Source: Chloroflexota bacterium (GTDB taxonomy: Bacteria; Chloroflexota; Anaerolineae; Anaerolineales; UBA11579). From it: a stretch of 54,802 nucleotides of DNA. Shown here piece after piece: positions 9,437-17,051 of this stretch. The translations under genes and the position numbers were made by a program. The stretch spans positions 1 through 54,802 of the forward strand of contig QWJF01000010.1 of NCBI GenBank assembly GCA_009391835.1, given 5' to 3'. The notes under the pieces were generated by a model. That model worked only from the letters and a program-made list of their open reading frames with translations. It searched no databases and had not been told where the DNA came from. Within the stretch, counting starts at the first letter, position 1, and every line of letters starts with the position of its first letter.

Positions 9437-10782
9437 AGCGTTCCGCTTGGCGCTATCTTTGGACCGCACCGGATATTCGGCGCAAACTTTTAATCACCCT
9501 GATGATCTTGGTGATTTATCGTTTTGTTGCCCATATTCCAATTCCCGGGGTCGACCGCGATGTAATCTCGCAACTGGCCTCTGGTGGAGGCGCGGCCGGC
9601 ACGCTGGTTGGTTTGATCGACCTGATTTCGGGCGGAACCCTGCTGAATTTCTCCGTCCTGGCAATGGGTGTGTACCCTTACATTACGGCCCAGATTATTT
9701 TGCAATTGTTGGTTCCCATCATCCCCTCGTTACAGCAAAAAATGGAAGAAGATCCGCGTGAAGGCCGAAAATGGCAGGAGCGTTGGACATATATTTTGTC
9801 GGTGCCAATGGCCGCGCTCACCGCGATTGGCCAAATAAACATATTTTCGAGTTTAGCGGGCTCGCCGGTCGTCGCAAACTTTGGGCTTGGCCCAGGAGAC
9901 GCGCTTCCTTCCATCACGATTATTTTCAGTATGACCGCTGGCACTATGTTTGCGATCTGGTTGGGAGAGCTGATTTCTGAATACGGAATTCGCAATCAAG
10001 GGCTCTCCCTGATTATTTTTGCAGGCATTATTGCGCGCATCCCGAGCAACTTTGCGCAGCTAATCACATCTTCGTCAAGTCCTGTGCCAACAATTGGGGT
10101 AATCGCCGCCATAATGATCCTAACGATTTTCGTGATCGTCTATGTTCAGCAGGGGCGCCGTAACGTCCCAGTGATGTATCCTGGTCGGCGCGTAGGCAAT
10201 CGTATGTCGATGCCCGTGAAAGGCACCCTCCCGCTGATGGTGAACATGGCTGGCATGATCCCGCTCATTTTCGCCCAAGCTATATTGCAGTTTCCGTCGA
10301 TCGTCTCCAGTTTCTTTGCAAGATCCGGTACAGCATGGGTTGCTGGGTTGGCGGCTGCCACGCAAAACTTCTTTGATCCCAACAGAGGTTGGTATTGGCT
10401 GTTGTATTTCCTGATGGTTGTGGCTTTTGCTTTCTTTTATACGGACGTTCTCTTTGCGCAGCAGAACTATGGCGAAAATCTGAAACGTGCCGGCGCCCAA
10501 ATTCCAGGCGTGAGCCGGGGAGCGCCCACCCAGCGCTATCTAACCCGTGTGCTCAGGCGCATAACGTTGCCTGGTGCGGTTTTCTTGGGCGTCATCGCAA
10601 TTTTGCCCTATCTCGTGACTGTCCTCCTGCCCTTTTTGGCGACCGGCGGAGGCTCGACCGGCTTGTTCCTCGTCAGCTCCTCGGGCTTGTTGATCGTGGT
10701 GGGCACAGTGCGTGAGACCTTCTTCAACATTGATGCTGAGTTGAAGTTGCATGGCTATGAAGAATCGCTGTTAGTGCGCTAA
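9433..10782 (+). CDS. secY: Protein translocase channel subunit SecY
   Basis: This 449-residue membrane protein has about ten hydrophobic segments. It begins with a cytoplasmic stretch and the first helix VIYRFVAHIPIPGVDRD, and later has QGRRNVPVMYPGRRVG and VKGTLPLMVNMAGMIPLIFA, all typical of SecY. It forms the channel through which SecA or ribosomes pass proteins across or into the cytoplasmic membrane, with SecE and SecG encoded elsewhere. The start overlaps rplO. Confidence 0.97.
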   Translation: MKRSAWRYLWTAPDIRRKLLITLMILVIYRFVAHIPIPGVDRDVISQLASGGGAAGTLVGLIDLISGGTLLNFSVLAMGVYPYITAQIILQLLVPIIPSLQQKMEEDPREGRKWQERWTYILSVPMAALTAIGQINIFSSLAGSPVVANFGLGPGDALPSITIIFSMTAGTMFAIWLGELISEYGIRNQGLSLIIFAGIIARIPSNFAQLITSSSSPVPTIGVIAAIMILTIFVIVYVQQGRRNVPVMYPGRRVGNRMSMPVKGTLPLMVNMAGMIPLIFAQAILQFPSIVSSFFARSGTAWVAGLAAATQNFFDPNRGWYWLLYFLMVVAFAFFYTDVLFAQQNYGENLKRAGAQIPGVSRGAPTQRYLTRVLRRITLPGAVFLGVIAILPYLVTVLLPFLATGGGSTGLFLVSSSGLLIVVGTVRETFFNIDAELKLHGYEESLLVR

Positions 10783-10793
10783 TCGGAACGCGT

Positions 10794-11456
10794 GTGCCAA
10801 TATACATTGTGATCGTTGGCCCTCCGGGTGCGGGTAAAGGGACTCAGGCGGAAATCGTTTCGAAGAAGTTGGGCTTGGCCCATATTTCTTCTGGAGCCAT
10901 CTTCCGAAAGAACATTAAAAACCAAACACAACTAGGAATGCTGGTAAAGGAAATTCTGGACCGCGGCGATCTTGTGCCAGACGATGCCACCCAAGCCATG
11001 ATCGAACACAGGCTTGAACAGCCCGATTGCAAAGCGGGTGCACTCCTCGATGGTTTTCCTCGTACCCCAACCCAAGCGGTTGCGCTTGAGGAGATGCTCA
11101 AGAAATTTGGCGGGCAGGTCGATGCGGTGCCCTACATTCAAGTTCCCGAAGCAGACCTCGTGGAACGTTTGAGCGGGCGCTGGACATGCCGGGCAGAAGG
11201 GCATATCTTCAATGAGAAGTCCAATCCGCCAAAGCAAGCCGGCACCTGTGATATTGACGGCTCAGAGCTATACCAGCGCGAAGATGATCGCAGAGAGACG
11301 GTTCAGCGACGCATTCATGTCTACATGGAACAAACCGCTCCGCTAGTTGAATATTACCGGGAGCAGGGCAAGCTGATCGAGATCAATGGCGATCAACCGA
11401 TTGATACGGTAACTGCGGATTTGTTGGCCGTCTTGCCCAAGCCGGAGCAGCCATGA
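10794..11456 (+). CDS. adk: Adenylate kinase
   Basis: This 220-residue nucleotide kinase interconverts AMP + ATP and 2 ADP. The P-loop is GPPGAGKGTQ near the N-terminus, and the AMP-binding motif DGFPRTPTQA lies at about residue 83. The LID is the long form that often binds zinc, but here its metal residues read Cys-x-x-Glu (with His two residues later), then Cys-x-x-Asp, rather than four cysteines. The initiator is GTG. The stop overlaps the map ATG, so adk and map are coupled. Confidence 0.95.
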   Translation: MPIYIVIVGPPGAGKGTQAEIVSKKLGLAHISSGAIFRKNIKNQTQLGMLVKEILDRGDLVPDDATQAMIEHRLEQPDCKAGALLDGFPRTPTQAVALEEMLKKFGGQVDAVPYIQVPEADLVERLSGRWTCRAEGHIFNEKSNPPKQAGTCDIDGSELYQREDDRRETVQRRIHVYMEQTAPLVEYYREQGKLIEINGDQPIDTVTADLLAVLPKPEQP

Positions 11457-12220
11457 GTTGGGAACGGAATATTGTTCTTAAAAGCTCGGCTGAGATCGAA
11501 ATCATGCAGCAGGCCGGCCACATCAATGCGCTCGCCCTGGAGGAGGTCCGTAAGAATATCCGTCCAGGGATAACAACGGGCGAATTGGATAGCCTAGCAG
11601 AACAGGTGATACGGGATAATCACGGCCAGCCTGCCTTTCTGGATTATCCGGGGCCCTATCCCTACCCGGCCACAATCAACGCCAGCATCAATGAAGAGCT
11701 GGTGCATGGCCTGCCAGGCAAGCGGGCGCTTAAGGAAGGCGATATCTTTTCGGTTGATTGCGGGACGATTTTTGAAGGTTTTGTCGGAGATTCCGCGTTT
11801 ACCGTGGCTATCGGAGATGTCAGCGATGAAGCTCAAAAGTTGCTTGAGGTGACGGAAAAATCTTTGGAAATTGGGATTGCACAAATGCGCTCGGGCAATC
11901 ATGTTGGAGACGTCTCATCGGCGATTCAAACGTTCGTTGAGAAAAATGGTTTCCATGTCCCGCGCGAGTATTCTGGGCATGGGGTTGGGCGCAAAATGCA
12001 CGAAGGCCCGCAAGTGCCGAATTATGGCTTGGCTGGGCGAGGGCTCGTGCTGAGCCCTGGGCTGACCATTGCGCTCGAACCTATGGTTCTGGTTGGCACC
12101 GCTCGAACGCGCGTACTGGAAGACCAGTGGACGGTTACATCTGCTGATGGCTCACTCACAGCCCACTTTGAGCATAGTGTGGCAGTCACAGATGGAGACC
12201 CCTTAATACTCACGCAATAG
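11453..12220 (+). CDS. map: Methionine aminopeptidase, type I
   Basis: This 255-residue metalloprotease removes N-terminal methionine from new proteins. The metal-binding set of the pita-bread fold is visible: FSVDCGT (Asp), GDSAFT (Asp), SGHGVGRKMHEGP (His), and the glutamates in ALEPMV and FEHSVAV. Putative residues for substrate access (HGLPG) are present. It sits after adk as in many secY-adk-map strings. The next gene would normally be infA, which is absent. Confidence 0.96.
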   Translation: MSWERNIVLKSSAEIEIMQQAGHINALALEEVRKNIRPGITTGELDSLAEQVIRDNHGQPAFLDYPGPYPYPATINASINEELVHGLPGKRALKEGDIFSVDCGTIFEGFVGDSAFTVAIGDVSDEAQKLLEVTEKSLEIGIAQMRSGNHVGDVSSAIQTFVEKNGFHVPREYSGHGVGRKMHEGPQVPNYGLAGRGLVLSPGLTIALEPMVLVGTARTRVLEDQWTVTSADGSLTAHFEHSVAVTDGDPLILTQ

Positions 12221-12230
12221 TGAGCGGGTA

Positions 12231-12259
12231 TGGACGGATTGTTAGAGAACAGTTATAAT
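12231..12259 (+). promoter_or_regulatory. Probable promoter for the rpmJ-rpsM-rpoA group
   Basis: A perfect TATAAT at 12254-12259 lies 17 bases after TGGACG (12231-12236), which matches TTGACA at four of six positions. Transcription would start near 12266, about 50 bases before rpmJ. It lies in the 98-base gap that usually holds or precedes infA. It would give the alpha-operon genes a start of their own in addition to read-through from secY-map. Confidence 0.6.
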
Positions 12260-12318
12260 CGCAGTTTTGGGTGCACAAGGCATTCGTCGTGCCGCCCGAA
12301 ATTTGAAGGAGAAGTTTG

Positions 12319-12432
12319 ATGAAGGTTTCGGCCTCAATTAAAAGGCGATGTGCCAAGTGCAAGGTTGTAAAACGCAAGGGGCGCCTTTTTATAATTTGTG
12401 AAAACCCAAAGCATAAGCAGCGACAAGGCTAA
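12319..12432 (+). CDS. rpmJ: 50S ribosomal protein L36
   Basis: A 37-residue protein, [17 protein letters not shown] and so on, with the C-x-x-C ... C-x4-H zinc set (CAKC, then CENPKH) that defines the zinc-binding form of L36. GGAG is located nine bases upstream of the ATG (in AAGGAGAAG). It precedes rpsM by eight bases, the usual place for rpmJ. Confidence 0.95.
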   Translation: MKVSASIKRRCAKCKVVKRKGRLFIICENPKHKQRQG

Positions 12433-12440
12433 GGTGATTA

Positions 12441-12830
12441 ATGGCACGTATTGAAGGCGTAGATCTACCGCGCGAGAAGCGCGTTGATATCGGACTGACC
12501 TACATCTTTGGGGTTGGTTTGCCTAGCTCTTTGGCGATGCTCAAGGACACTGAGATTGATCCGTCCACGCGCGTTAAGGATTTGACGGATGATGAAATTA
12601 GCAAACTGCGCGAGTACATTACAAAGAACCTTCAGGTTGAAGGCGATTTGCGCCGGGACGTGCAGCTTAACATCAAGCGGCTGATGGAAATCGGAAGCTA
12701 CCGGGGAATGCGCCATCGCCGCGGATTGCCAGTGCGTGGTCAAAGAACTCGTACGAACGCTCGCACTCGTAAAGGACCCGCCAAAACTGTGGCTGGTCGT
12801 GGCCGCAGGCGCGGCGCCACCAAGAAGTAG
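12441..12830 (+). CDS. rpsM: 30S ribosomal protein S13
   Basis: This 129-residue protein starts [26 protein letters not shown] and ends with the basic tail [14 protein letters not shown] plus extension. S13 contacts the P-site tRNA and the 50S subunit from the 30S head. It forms the alpha operon with rpsK, rpsD, rpoA and rplQ. Confidence 0.97.
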   Translation: MARIEGVDLPREKRVDIGLTYIFGVGLPSSLAMLKDTEIDPSTRVKDLTDDEISKLREYITKNLQVEGDLRRDVQLNIKRLMEIGSYRGMRHRRGLPVRGQRTRTNARTRKGPAKTVAGRGRRRGATKK

Positions 12831-12847
12831 GATTAGGAGCTTATTGA

Positions 12848-13249
12848 ATGGCTGAAGCCAAGAAATCAAAATCTCGTAGCGGTGGACGTAAAGCCAAACG
12901 CGTCCTCTCCTCCGGACAGATACACATATTTGCCACGTTCAATAACACGATCGTGACAATTACGGATGATCAGGGCAATACGGTGAGTTGGGCAAGTGGT
13001 GGGTCTGTTGGTTTCAAGGGCTCGCGCAAAAGCACGCCCTTTGCGTCTCGCCTTGCTACTGAGAAAGCCGTGAAAATTGCGCTGGACATGGGCATGCAGG
13101 AAGTCGAATTGTATGTCAAAGGCCCTGGTCCTGGACGGGAGTCGGCGGTTAGAGCAGTCCAAACCCTTGGGCTTAAAGTGAAGTCTATTTCGGATGTTAC
13201 TCCTGTGGCGCATAATGGTTGTCGCCCGCCTAAGCGGCGTAGAAATTAG
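12848..13249 (+). CDS. rpsK: 30S ribosomal protein S11
   Basis: This 133-residue protein contains [22 protein letters not shown] and the C-terminal [18 protein letters not shown] characteristic of S11. S11 lies in the 30S platform near the exit of mRNA. AGGAG lies about 8-10 bases before the ATG. Sequence and length are ordinary. Confidence 0.97.
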   Translation: MAEAKKSKSRSGGRKAKRVLSSGQIHIFATFNNTIVTITDDQGNTVSWASGGSVGFKGSRKSTPFASRLATEKAVKIALDMGMQEVELYVKGPGPGRESAVRAVQTLGLKVKSISDVTPVAHNGCRPPKRRRN

Positions 13250-13265
13250 GACAAAAGGTTAGTCT

Positions 13266-13904
13266 ATGGCTAGATACACAGATCCAGTTTGTAAGCTCTG
13301 CCGCCGTGAAGGTGAAAAGCTGTTTTTAAAGGGCGAGCGTTGCTTCTCGCCGAAATGCGCCATTGAGCGTCGAAATTACCCACCGGGCCCGCACGGACGC
13401 TCTTCGCAGTGGCGTCGGTCTAGGGAATCCGATTTTGGCAAGCAGCTGCGCGCTAAGCAGAAAGCGCGCCGCGTGTATGGTGTGCTTGAGCGTCAATTCC
13501 GTCGCTATTTCAAGGAAGCGCTAAAATCGCGCGGCCTTACCGGCCTCACCATGTTGCAAATGCTGGAATCTCGGATGGACAATGTGATTTATCGAATGGG
13601 CTTTGCCAGCAGCCGAGCCCAAGCCCGACAATTGGTAAGCCACGGACATTTCCTGGTAAATGGTCGCCGCACGGATGTGCCCTCGATGTTGATTAAAGAA
13701 GGCGACATTATCGAACTCCGCGAAGGTTCACGCAAGAAGACCTTTTTCAAAGAGCTGTCGGATTTGGCTAAAGCACGCAACGCTCCGGAGTGGGTCGAAC
13801 GGGACCTGAAAAAATTCTCCGGAAGCATCAAGCGCATCCCCGAACGCTCGGAGATTGATGCAAACCTCAACGAGCAGTTAATTGTTGAGTTCTACTCTCG
13901 ATAA
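13266..13904 (+). CDS. rpsD: 30S ribosomal protein S4, zinc-containing form
   Basis: This 212-residue protein opens [20 protein letters not shown] and has four cysteines (CKLC, then C and C in GERCFSPKC) in the spacing of the zinc-binding S4 form. The S4 RNA-binding domain lies around residues 95-160 ([20 protein letters not shown]). S4 starts 30S body assembly and in other bacteria represses the alpha operon. Confidence 0.97.
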   Translation: MARYTDPVCKLCRREGEKLFLKGERCFSPKCAIERRNYPPGPHGRSSQWRRSRESDFGKQLRAKQKARRVYGVLERQFRRYFKEALKSRGLTGLTMLQMLESRMDNVIYRMGFASSRAQARQLVSHGHFLVNGRRTDVPSMLIKEGDIIELREGSRKKTFFKELSDLAKARNAPEWVERDLKKFSGSIKRIPERSEIDANLNEQLIVEFYSR

Positions 13905-13944
13905 ACCCGCCGGCTCCGCGCCGCTGATGGGGAAGGACTAGATT

Positions 13945-14937
13945 GTGATTGTCTTGAGCAACATGGTAACTCCGAGAATTGAGCGCGAAGCAGAAGCGCG
14001 CAATTACGGCAAATATGCGGTTAGTCCGCTGGAACGTGGCTATGGCACTACCCTTGGCAACGCCTTACGTCGTGTGTTGTTATCCTCGTTGGAAGGTACC
14101 GCAATTACGTCAATGCGTGTTACCGATATCCAGCACGAATATACTGAGATTCCGGGTATTCGCGAAGATGTGATTCAAATTATGCTGCAATTGAAGCAAC
14201 TGCGCATGAAGCTGCATGAAGGCGAAAGCTCTCGCATGCATCTGGAAGTTAAAGGCGAGGGCGTTGTCACGGCCGCTGATATCATTACAACAGCAGAAAT
14301 TGAGATCGTCAATCCTGACCTTTACTTGTTTACCTCCGACAGCAGCAAGACCAAAATTGAAATTGAATTGACCGCAGAGCGGGGCCGTGGCTATTCACCA
14401 GCCAATGATCGCAGCGGAAAGTTGCCGATTGGCGAGCTGCCCGTGGATGCCATATTCACGCCGGTTCGCCGCGTGAATTGGGAGGTTGATTCAGCTCGCG
14501 TGGGCCAAAGCACGAATTACGACAAGCTGCAAATGGAAATTTGGACGGACGGCACAGTCTCGCCCGAAGATGCAATGAGCACGGGAGCTGGCATCCTAAT
14601 TGAACACTTGCGGCACATCGCCGGAGTGACGGAAATCACGCTTGGCCCAATTGAAGAAGATGAGCAGGAAGATGCCCGGCTTTCTAGTGAAGTCTACGAT
14701 ACGCCAATTGAAAACCTCGATCTTTCAGTGCGCGTCTTCAATTCTCTTAAACGCGCAGGAATCACTACTGTAGGAGAGGTGTTAGACCTGCTCAACAAGG
14801 GCGAAGACGCGGTAATGTCGATTCGCAACTTTGGCGATAAGAGTCGTGACGAGCTTGTTGAAAAGATGCAGGAAAAGAATTACATGGACGATGAATCTGT
14901 GGCCGGCCCGAATGGCAACAGCGAAGATGTGGAGTAG
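13945..14937 (+). CDS. rpoA: RNA polymerase alpha subunit
   Basis: This 330-residue protein has the alpha N-terminal dimerisation domain (ERGYGTTLGNALRRVLLSSLEG) and the C-terminal promoter- and activator-binding domain (IENLDLSVRVFNSLKRAGITTVGEVL ... SIRNFGDKSRDEL). The GTG at 13945 lies seven bases after GGAAGGA, so it is preferred to the ATG at 13963. The gene is between rpsD and rplQ, the normal position. Confidence 0.97.
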   Translation: MIVLSNMVTPRIEREAEARNYGKYAVSPLERGYGTTLGNALRRVLLSSLEGTAITSMRVTDIQHEYTEIPGIREDVIQIMLQLKQLRMKLHEGESSRMHLEVKGEGVVTAADIITTAEIEIVNPDLYLFTSDSSKTKIEIELTAERGRGYSPANDRSGKLPIGELPVDAIFTPVRRVNWEVDSARVGQSTNYDKLQMEIWTDGTVSPEDAMSTGAGILIEHLRHIAGVTEITLGPIEEDEQEDARLSSEVYDTPIENLDLSVRVFNSLKRAGITTVGEVLDLLNKGEDAVMSIRNFGDKSRDELVEKMQEKNYMDDESVAGPNGNSEDVE

Positions 14938-14942
14938 ATTGT

Positions 14943-15326
14943 ATGCGACATAAAATTGCTGGAAAAAGACTCGACCGCCACCAGGGAGCGCGAAATGCGC
15001 TCCGCCGCACATTGGTAAAGCAGCTCTTCGAGTTTGAGCGCATCCGCACTACGCGAGCAAAAGCCGAGGCCATTCGTGGCCAGGCCGAAAAGTTGATTAC
15101 CTTGGCCAAGCGGGGCAATGCGGCTACGGAAGAAAATCCCGCCAAGATGGTGCATGCTCGCCGATTGGCTGCCGCCCGTCTGGACGATGCGCGCATTGTC
15201 ATGATGCTGTTTGACGATATAGCGCCTCGTTATACGGATCGACCGGGTGGCTACACCCGCATGCTCAAATTGGGCCCTCGCGTGGGCGACCGCGCCGAGA
15301 TGGTGCTCTTGGAGCTTGTAGAGTAA
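14943..15326 (+). CDS. rplQ: 50S ribosomal protein L17
   Basis: This 127-residue protein begins MRHKIAGKRLDRHQGARNALRR and has the conserved ERIRTTRAKAEAIRGQAEKLI and YTRMLKLGPRVGDRAEM segments. L17 sits on the solvent side of the 50S subunit near the tunnel exit. It closes the alpha operon; the truA leader with two hairpins follows. Confidence 0.97.
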   Translation: MRHKIAGKRLDRHQGARNALRRTLVKQLFEFERIRTTRAKAEAIRGQAEKLITLAKRGNAATEENPAKMVHARRLAAARLDDARIVMMLFDDIAPRYTDRPGGYTRMLKLGPRVGDRAEMVLLELVE

Positions 15327-15336
15327 TTTGGATTCA

Positions 15337-15377
15337 ACCGGCATAGTCCGGTGAAGATAACTGGCTAAACCAGTTAT
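15337..15377 (+). repeat. Two tandem hairpins directly upstream of truA
   Basis: The first stem pairs ACCGG (15337-15341) with CCGGT (15348-15352) around a six-base loop. The second pairs ATAACTGG (15357-15364) with CCAGTTAT (15370-15377) around CTAAA. The second stem ends on the base immediately before the truA ATG (15378). No Shine-Dalgarno is visible. The pair could control initiation, or it could be an inserted palindromic element like those seen inside nrdJ. Confidence 0.65.
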
Positions 15378-16118
15378 ATGGCACGTTACAAAGTAGTCTT
15401 AATATACGATGGCACAGATTTTAGTGGCATGCAGCGGCAGTCAAATGCGCGTAGCGTCCAGGGCGATTTTGAAAAAGCTCTGGCGCGGTTGGGCTGGCAA
15501 GATACATCAATTCTTTTCGCTGGTCGCACCGATGCAGGTGTGCATGCCTCCGGACAGGTAGTTGCGTTTGATTTGATGAATTGGACTCATTCAACGTCCG
15601 ATTTACAAAATGCGCTTAACGCCAATCTGCCGCAAGATATGGGAGTGCTTGGCATACAGGAAGTGCAGGATGAGTTTCATCCTCGCTACGATGCCACAGA
15701 GCGGACATATCAATACCGGATTATCTGCCATCCGCACCGCGATCCACTGAGGGAGCGATACGCCTGGCGAGTGTGGCCCGAAATCGAATTGTCTCGCTTT
15801 CAAAAAGCGGCCGACTTGCTGGTTGGCGAACACGATTTCAGCGCCTTTGGGACACCGCCGAAGGAAAACGGCCCAACCATTCGCAAGGTGTTTGCTGCTG
15901 AAGTGCAGAAGATTGGCAAAGAAGAGTTTCTCTTCGAGATAAAAGCCAACGCCTTTCTTTACCATATGGTTCGAAGGATTGTTGGCCTTTTGGTAAAGAT
16001 CGGGCAGGGTAGCAGCGAGCCCGAATTAGTTTTACAGAAGTTTGAAGGAGTGGCCGAGTTAATTCAGGAATTGGCCCCCGCGAATGGTTTGTGCCTGGTG
16101 AATGTAGATTACAACTAA
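15378..16118 (+). CDS. truA: tRNA pseudouridine(38-40) synthase
   Basis: This 246-residue enzyme converts uridines 38-40 in tRNA anticodon arms to pseudouridine. The catalytic aspartate is in FAGRTDAGVHASGQ at about residue 53, and the family motifs RTYQYRI and NAFLYHMVRRIVG follow. It lies between rplQ and rplM-rpsI, a common bacterial order. Its start codon abuts a hairpin and lacks a visible ribosome-binding site. Confidence 0.95.
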   Translation: MARYKVVLIYDGTDFSGMQRQSNARSVQGDFEKALARLGWQDTSILFAGRTDAGVHASGQVVAFDLMNWTHSTSDLQNALNANLPQDMGVLGIQEVQDEFHPRYDATERTYQYRIICHPHRDPLRERYAWRVWPEIELSRFQKAADLLVGEHDFSAFGTPPKENGPTIRKVFAAEVQKIGKEEFLFEIKANAFLYHMVRRIVGLLVKIGQGSSEPELVLQKFEGVAELIQELAPANGLCLVNVDYN

Positions 16119-16144
16119 ATGAAAGAAGGACTGCGAGAGCAGAT

Positions 16145-16582
16145 ATGAATCAAAAAAGTTATTATCCGAAAGCGCATGAGATATCCAACGACTGGTATTT
16201 GGTGGACGCGGCTGGCCGCAATCTGGGCCGCTTAGCCTCACGCATTGCCACCGTCTTGATCGGCAAGCATAAGCCTGACTATATGCCTGGTGTAGATGGT
16301 GGTGATAACGTGGTGGTCACAAATTGTGAAAAGATCACTGTCACTGGCAAGAAACTGGATGACAAAATCTATTACAGGCATAGTGGCTATCCGGGTGGCA
16401 TCAAATCGAACACGTTGCGCGAGATGCTCGAAAAAACTCCGGATCGAGTAATTCGGCAGGCGGTGTGGGGCATGTTGCCCCACAATAAGCTTGGCCGTAA
16501 ATTGTTAAAGAAGCTCAAAGTATATGCTGGCGAAGAGCATCCCCACGGTCCGCAGAACCCCAAACTGCTGGCACTGGACTGA
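16145..16582 (+). CDS. rplM: 50S ribosomal protein L13
   Basis: This 145-residue protein contains WYLVDAAGRNLGRLASRIA, the KHKPDYMPGVDGGDNVVVTN region and MLPHNKLGRKLLKKLKVY, all standard for L13, an early 50S assembly protein. The ATG at 16145 gives the family start; the upstream in-frame extension from 16091 lies in truA and resembles nothing in L13. Confidence 0.96.
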   Translation: MNQKSYYPKAHEISNDWYLVDAAGRNLGRLASRIATVLIGKHKPDYMPGVDGGDNVVVTNCEKITVTGKKLDDKIYYRHSGYPGGIKSNTLREMLEKTPDRVIRQAVWGMLPHNKLGRKLLKKLKVYAGEEHPHGPQNPKLLALD

Positions 16583-16592
16583 GGAGTAAGGT

Positions 16593-16985
16593 ATGGCTGA
16601 AACATATTACGAAGGAATAGGCCGCCGCAAATCGAGCACCGCACGTGTGCGTGTGACTCCCGGCACAGGTCTATTCACAGTGAACGACAAGCCTCTTGAG
16701 GAGTATTTTCCCCGCATGGGCGATACCGAGGCTATTTTCGTTCCCTTGGATGAAACCGCAACCAAATCCTCCGTGGACGTTAGTGTTCACGTGCGCGGTG
16801 GAGGGCCAACGGGCCAGACTGGCGCAGTGGTCATGGGCTTAGCTAGGGCGCTCTCTAAGATGAATCCGGATTGGCATCCAGTGATGGCAAAGGGCGGGTT
16901 GCTCCGCCGCGACTCTCGAATGAAAGAGCGTAAAAAACCTGGACTCAAGCGTGCTCGCAAAGCTCCAACGTACACAAAGCGCTAA
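16593..16985 (+). CDS. rpsI: 30S ribosomal protein S9
   Basis: This 130-residue protein has YYEGIGRRKSSTARVRVTPG at the N-terminus and the C-terminal tail RKKPGLKRARKAPTYTKR, whose last residues reach the P-site tRNA. It is paired with rplM as in nearly all bacteria, and a strong terminator follows five bases later. Confidence 0.97.
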   Translation: MAETYYEGIGRRKSSTARVRVTPGTGLFTVNDKPLEEYFPRMGDTEAIFVPLDETATKSSVDVSVHVRGGGPTGQTGAVVMGLARALSKMNPDWHPVMAKGGLLRRDSRMKERKKPGLKRARKAPTYTKR

Positions 16986-16989
16986 ATCC

Positions 16990-17021
16990 AAAACCGCAGG
17001 CGATGCCTGCGGTTTTCTTTT
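16990..17021 (+). terminator. Intrinsic terminator after rpsI
   Basis: A perfect 12-bp stem (AAAACCGCAGGC at 16990-17001 with GCCTGCGGTTTT at 17005-17016) with a GAT loop is followed by TTTTCTTTT. It closes the long ribosomal-protein transcript. Confidence 0.92.
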
Positions 17022-17051
17022 AGAATAGTTTGGTTTTAAAGGAGGCATTTC

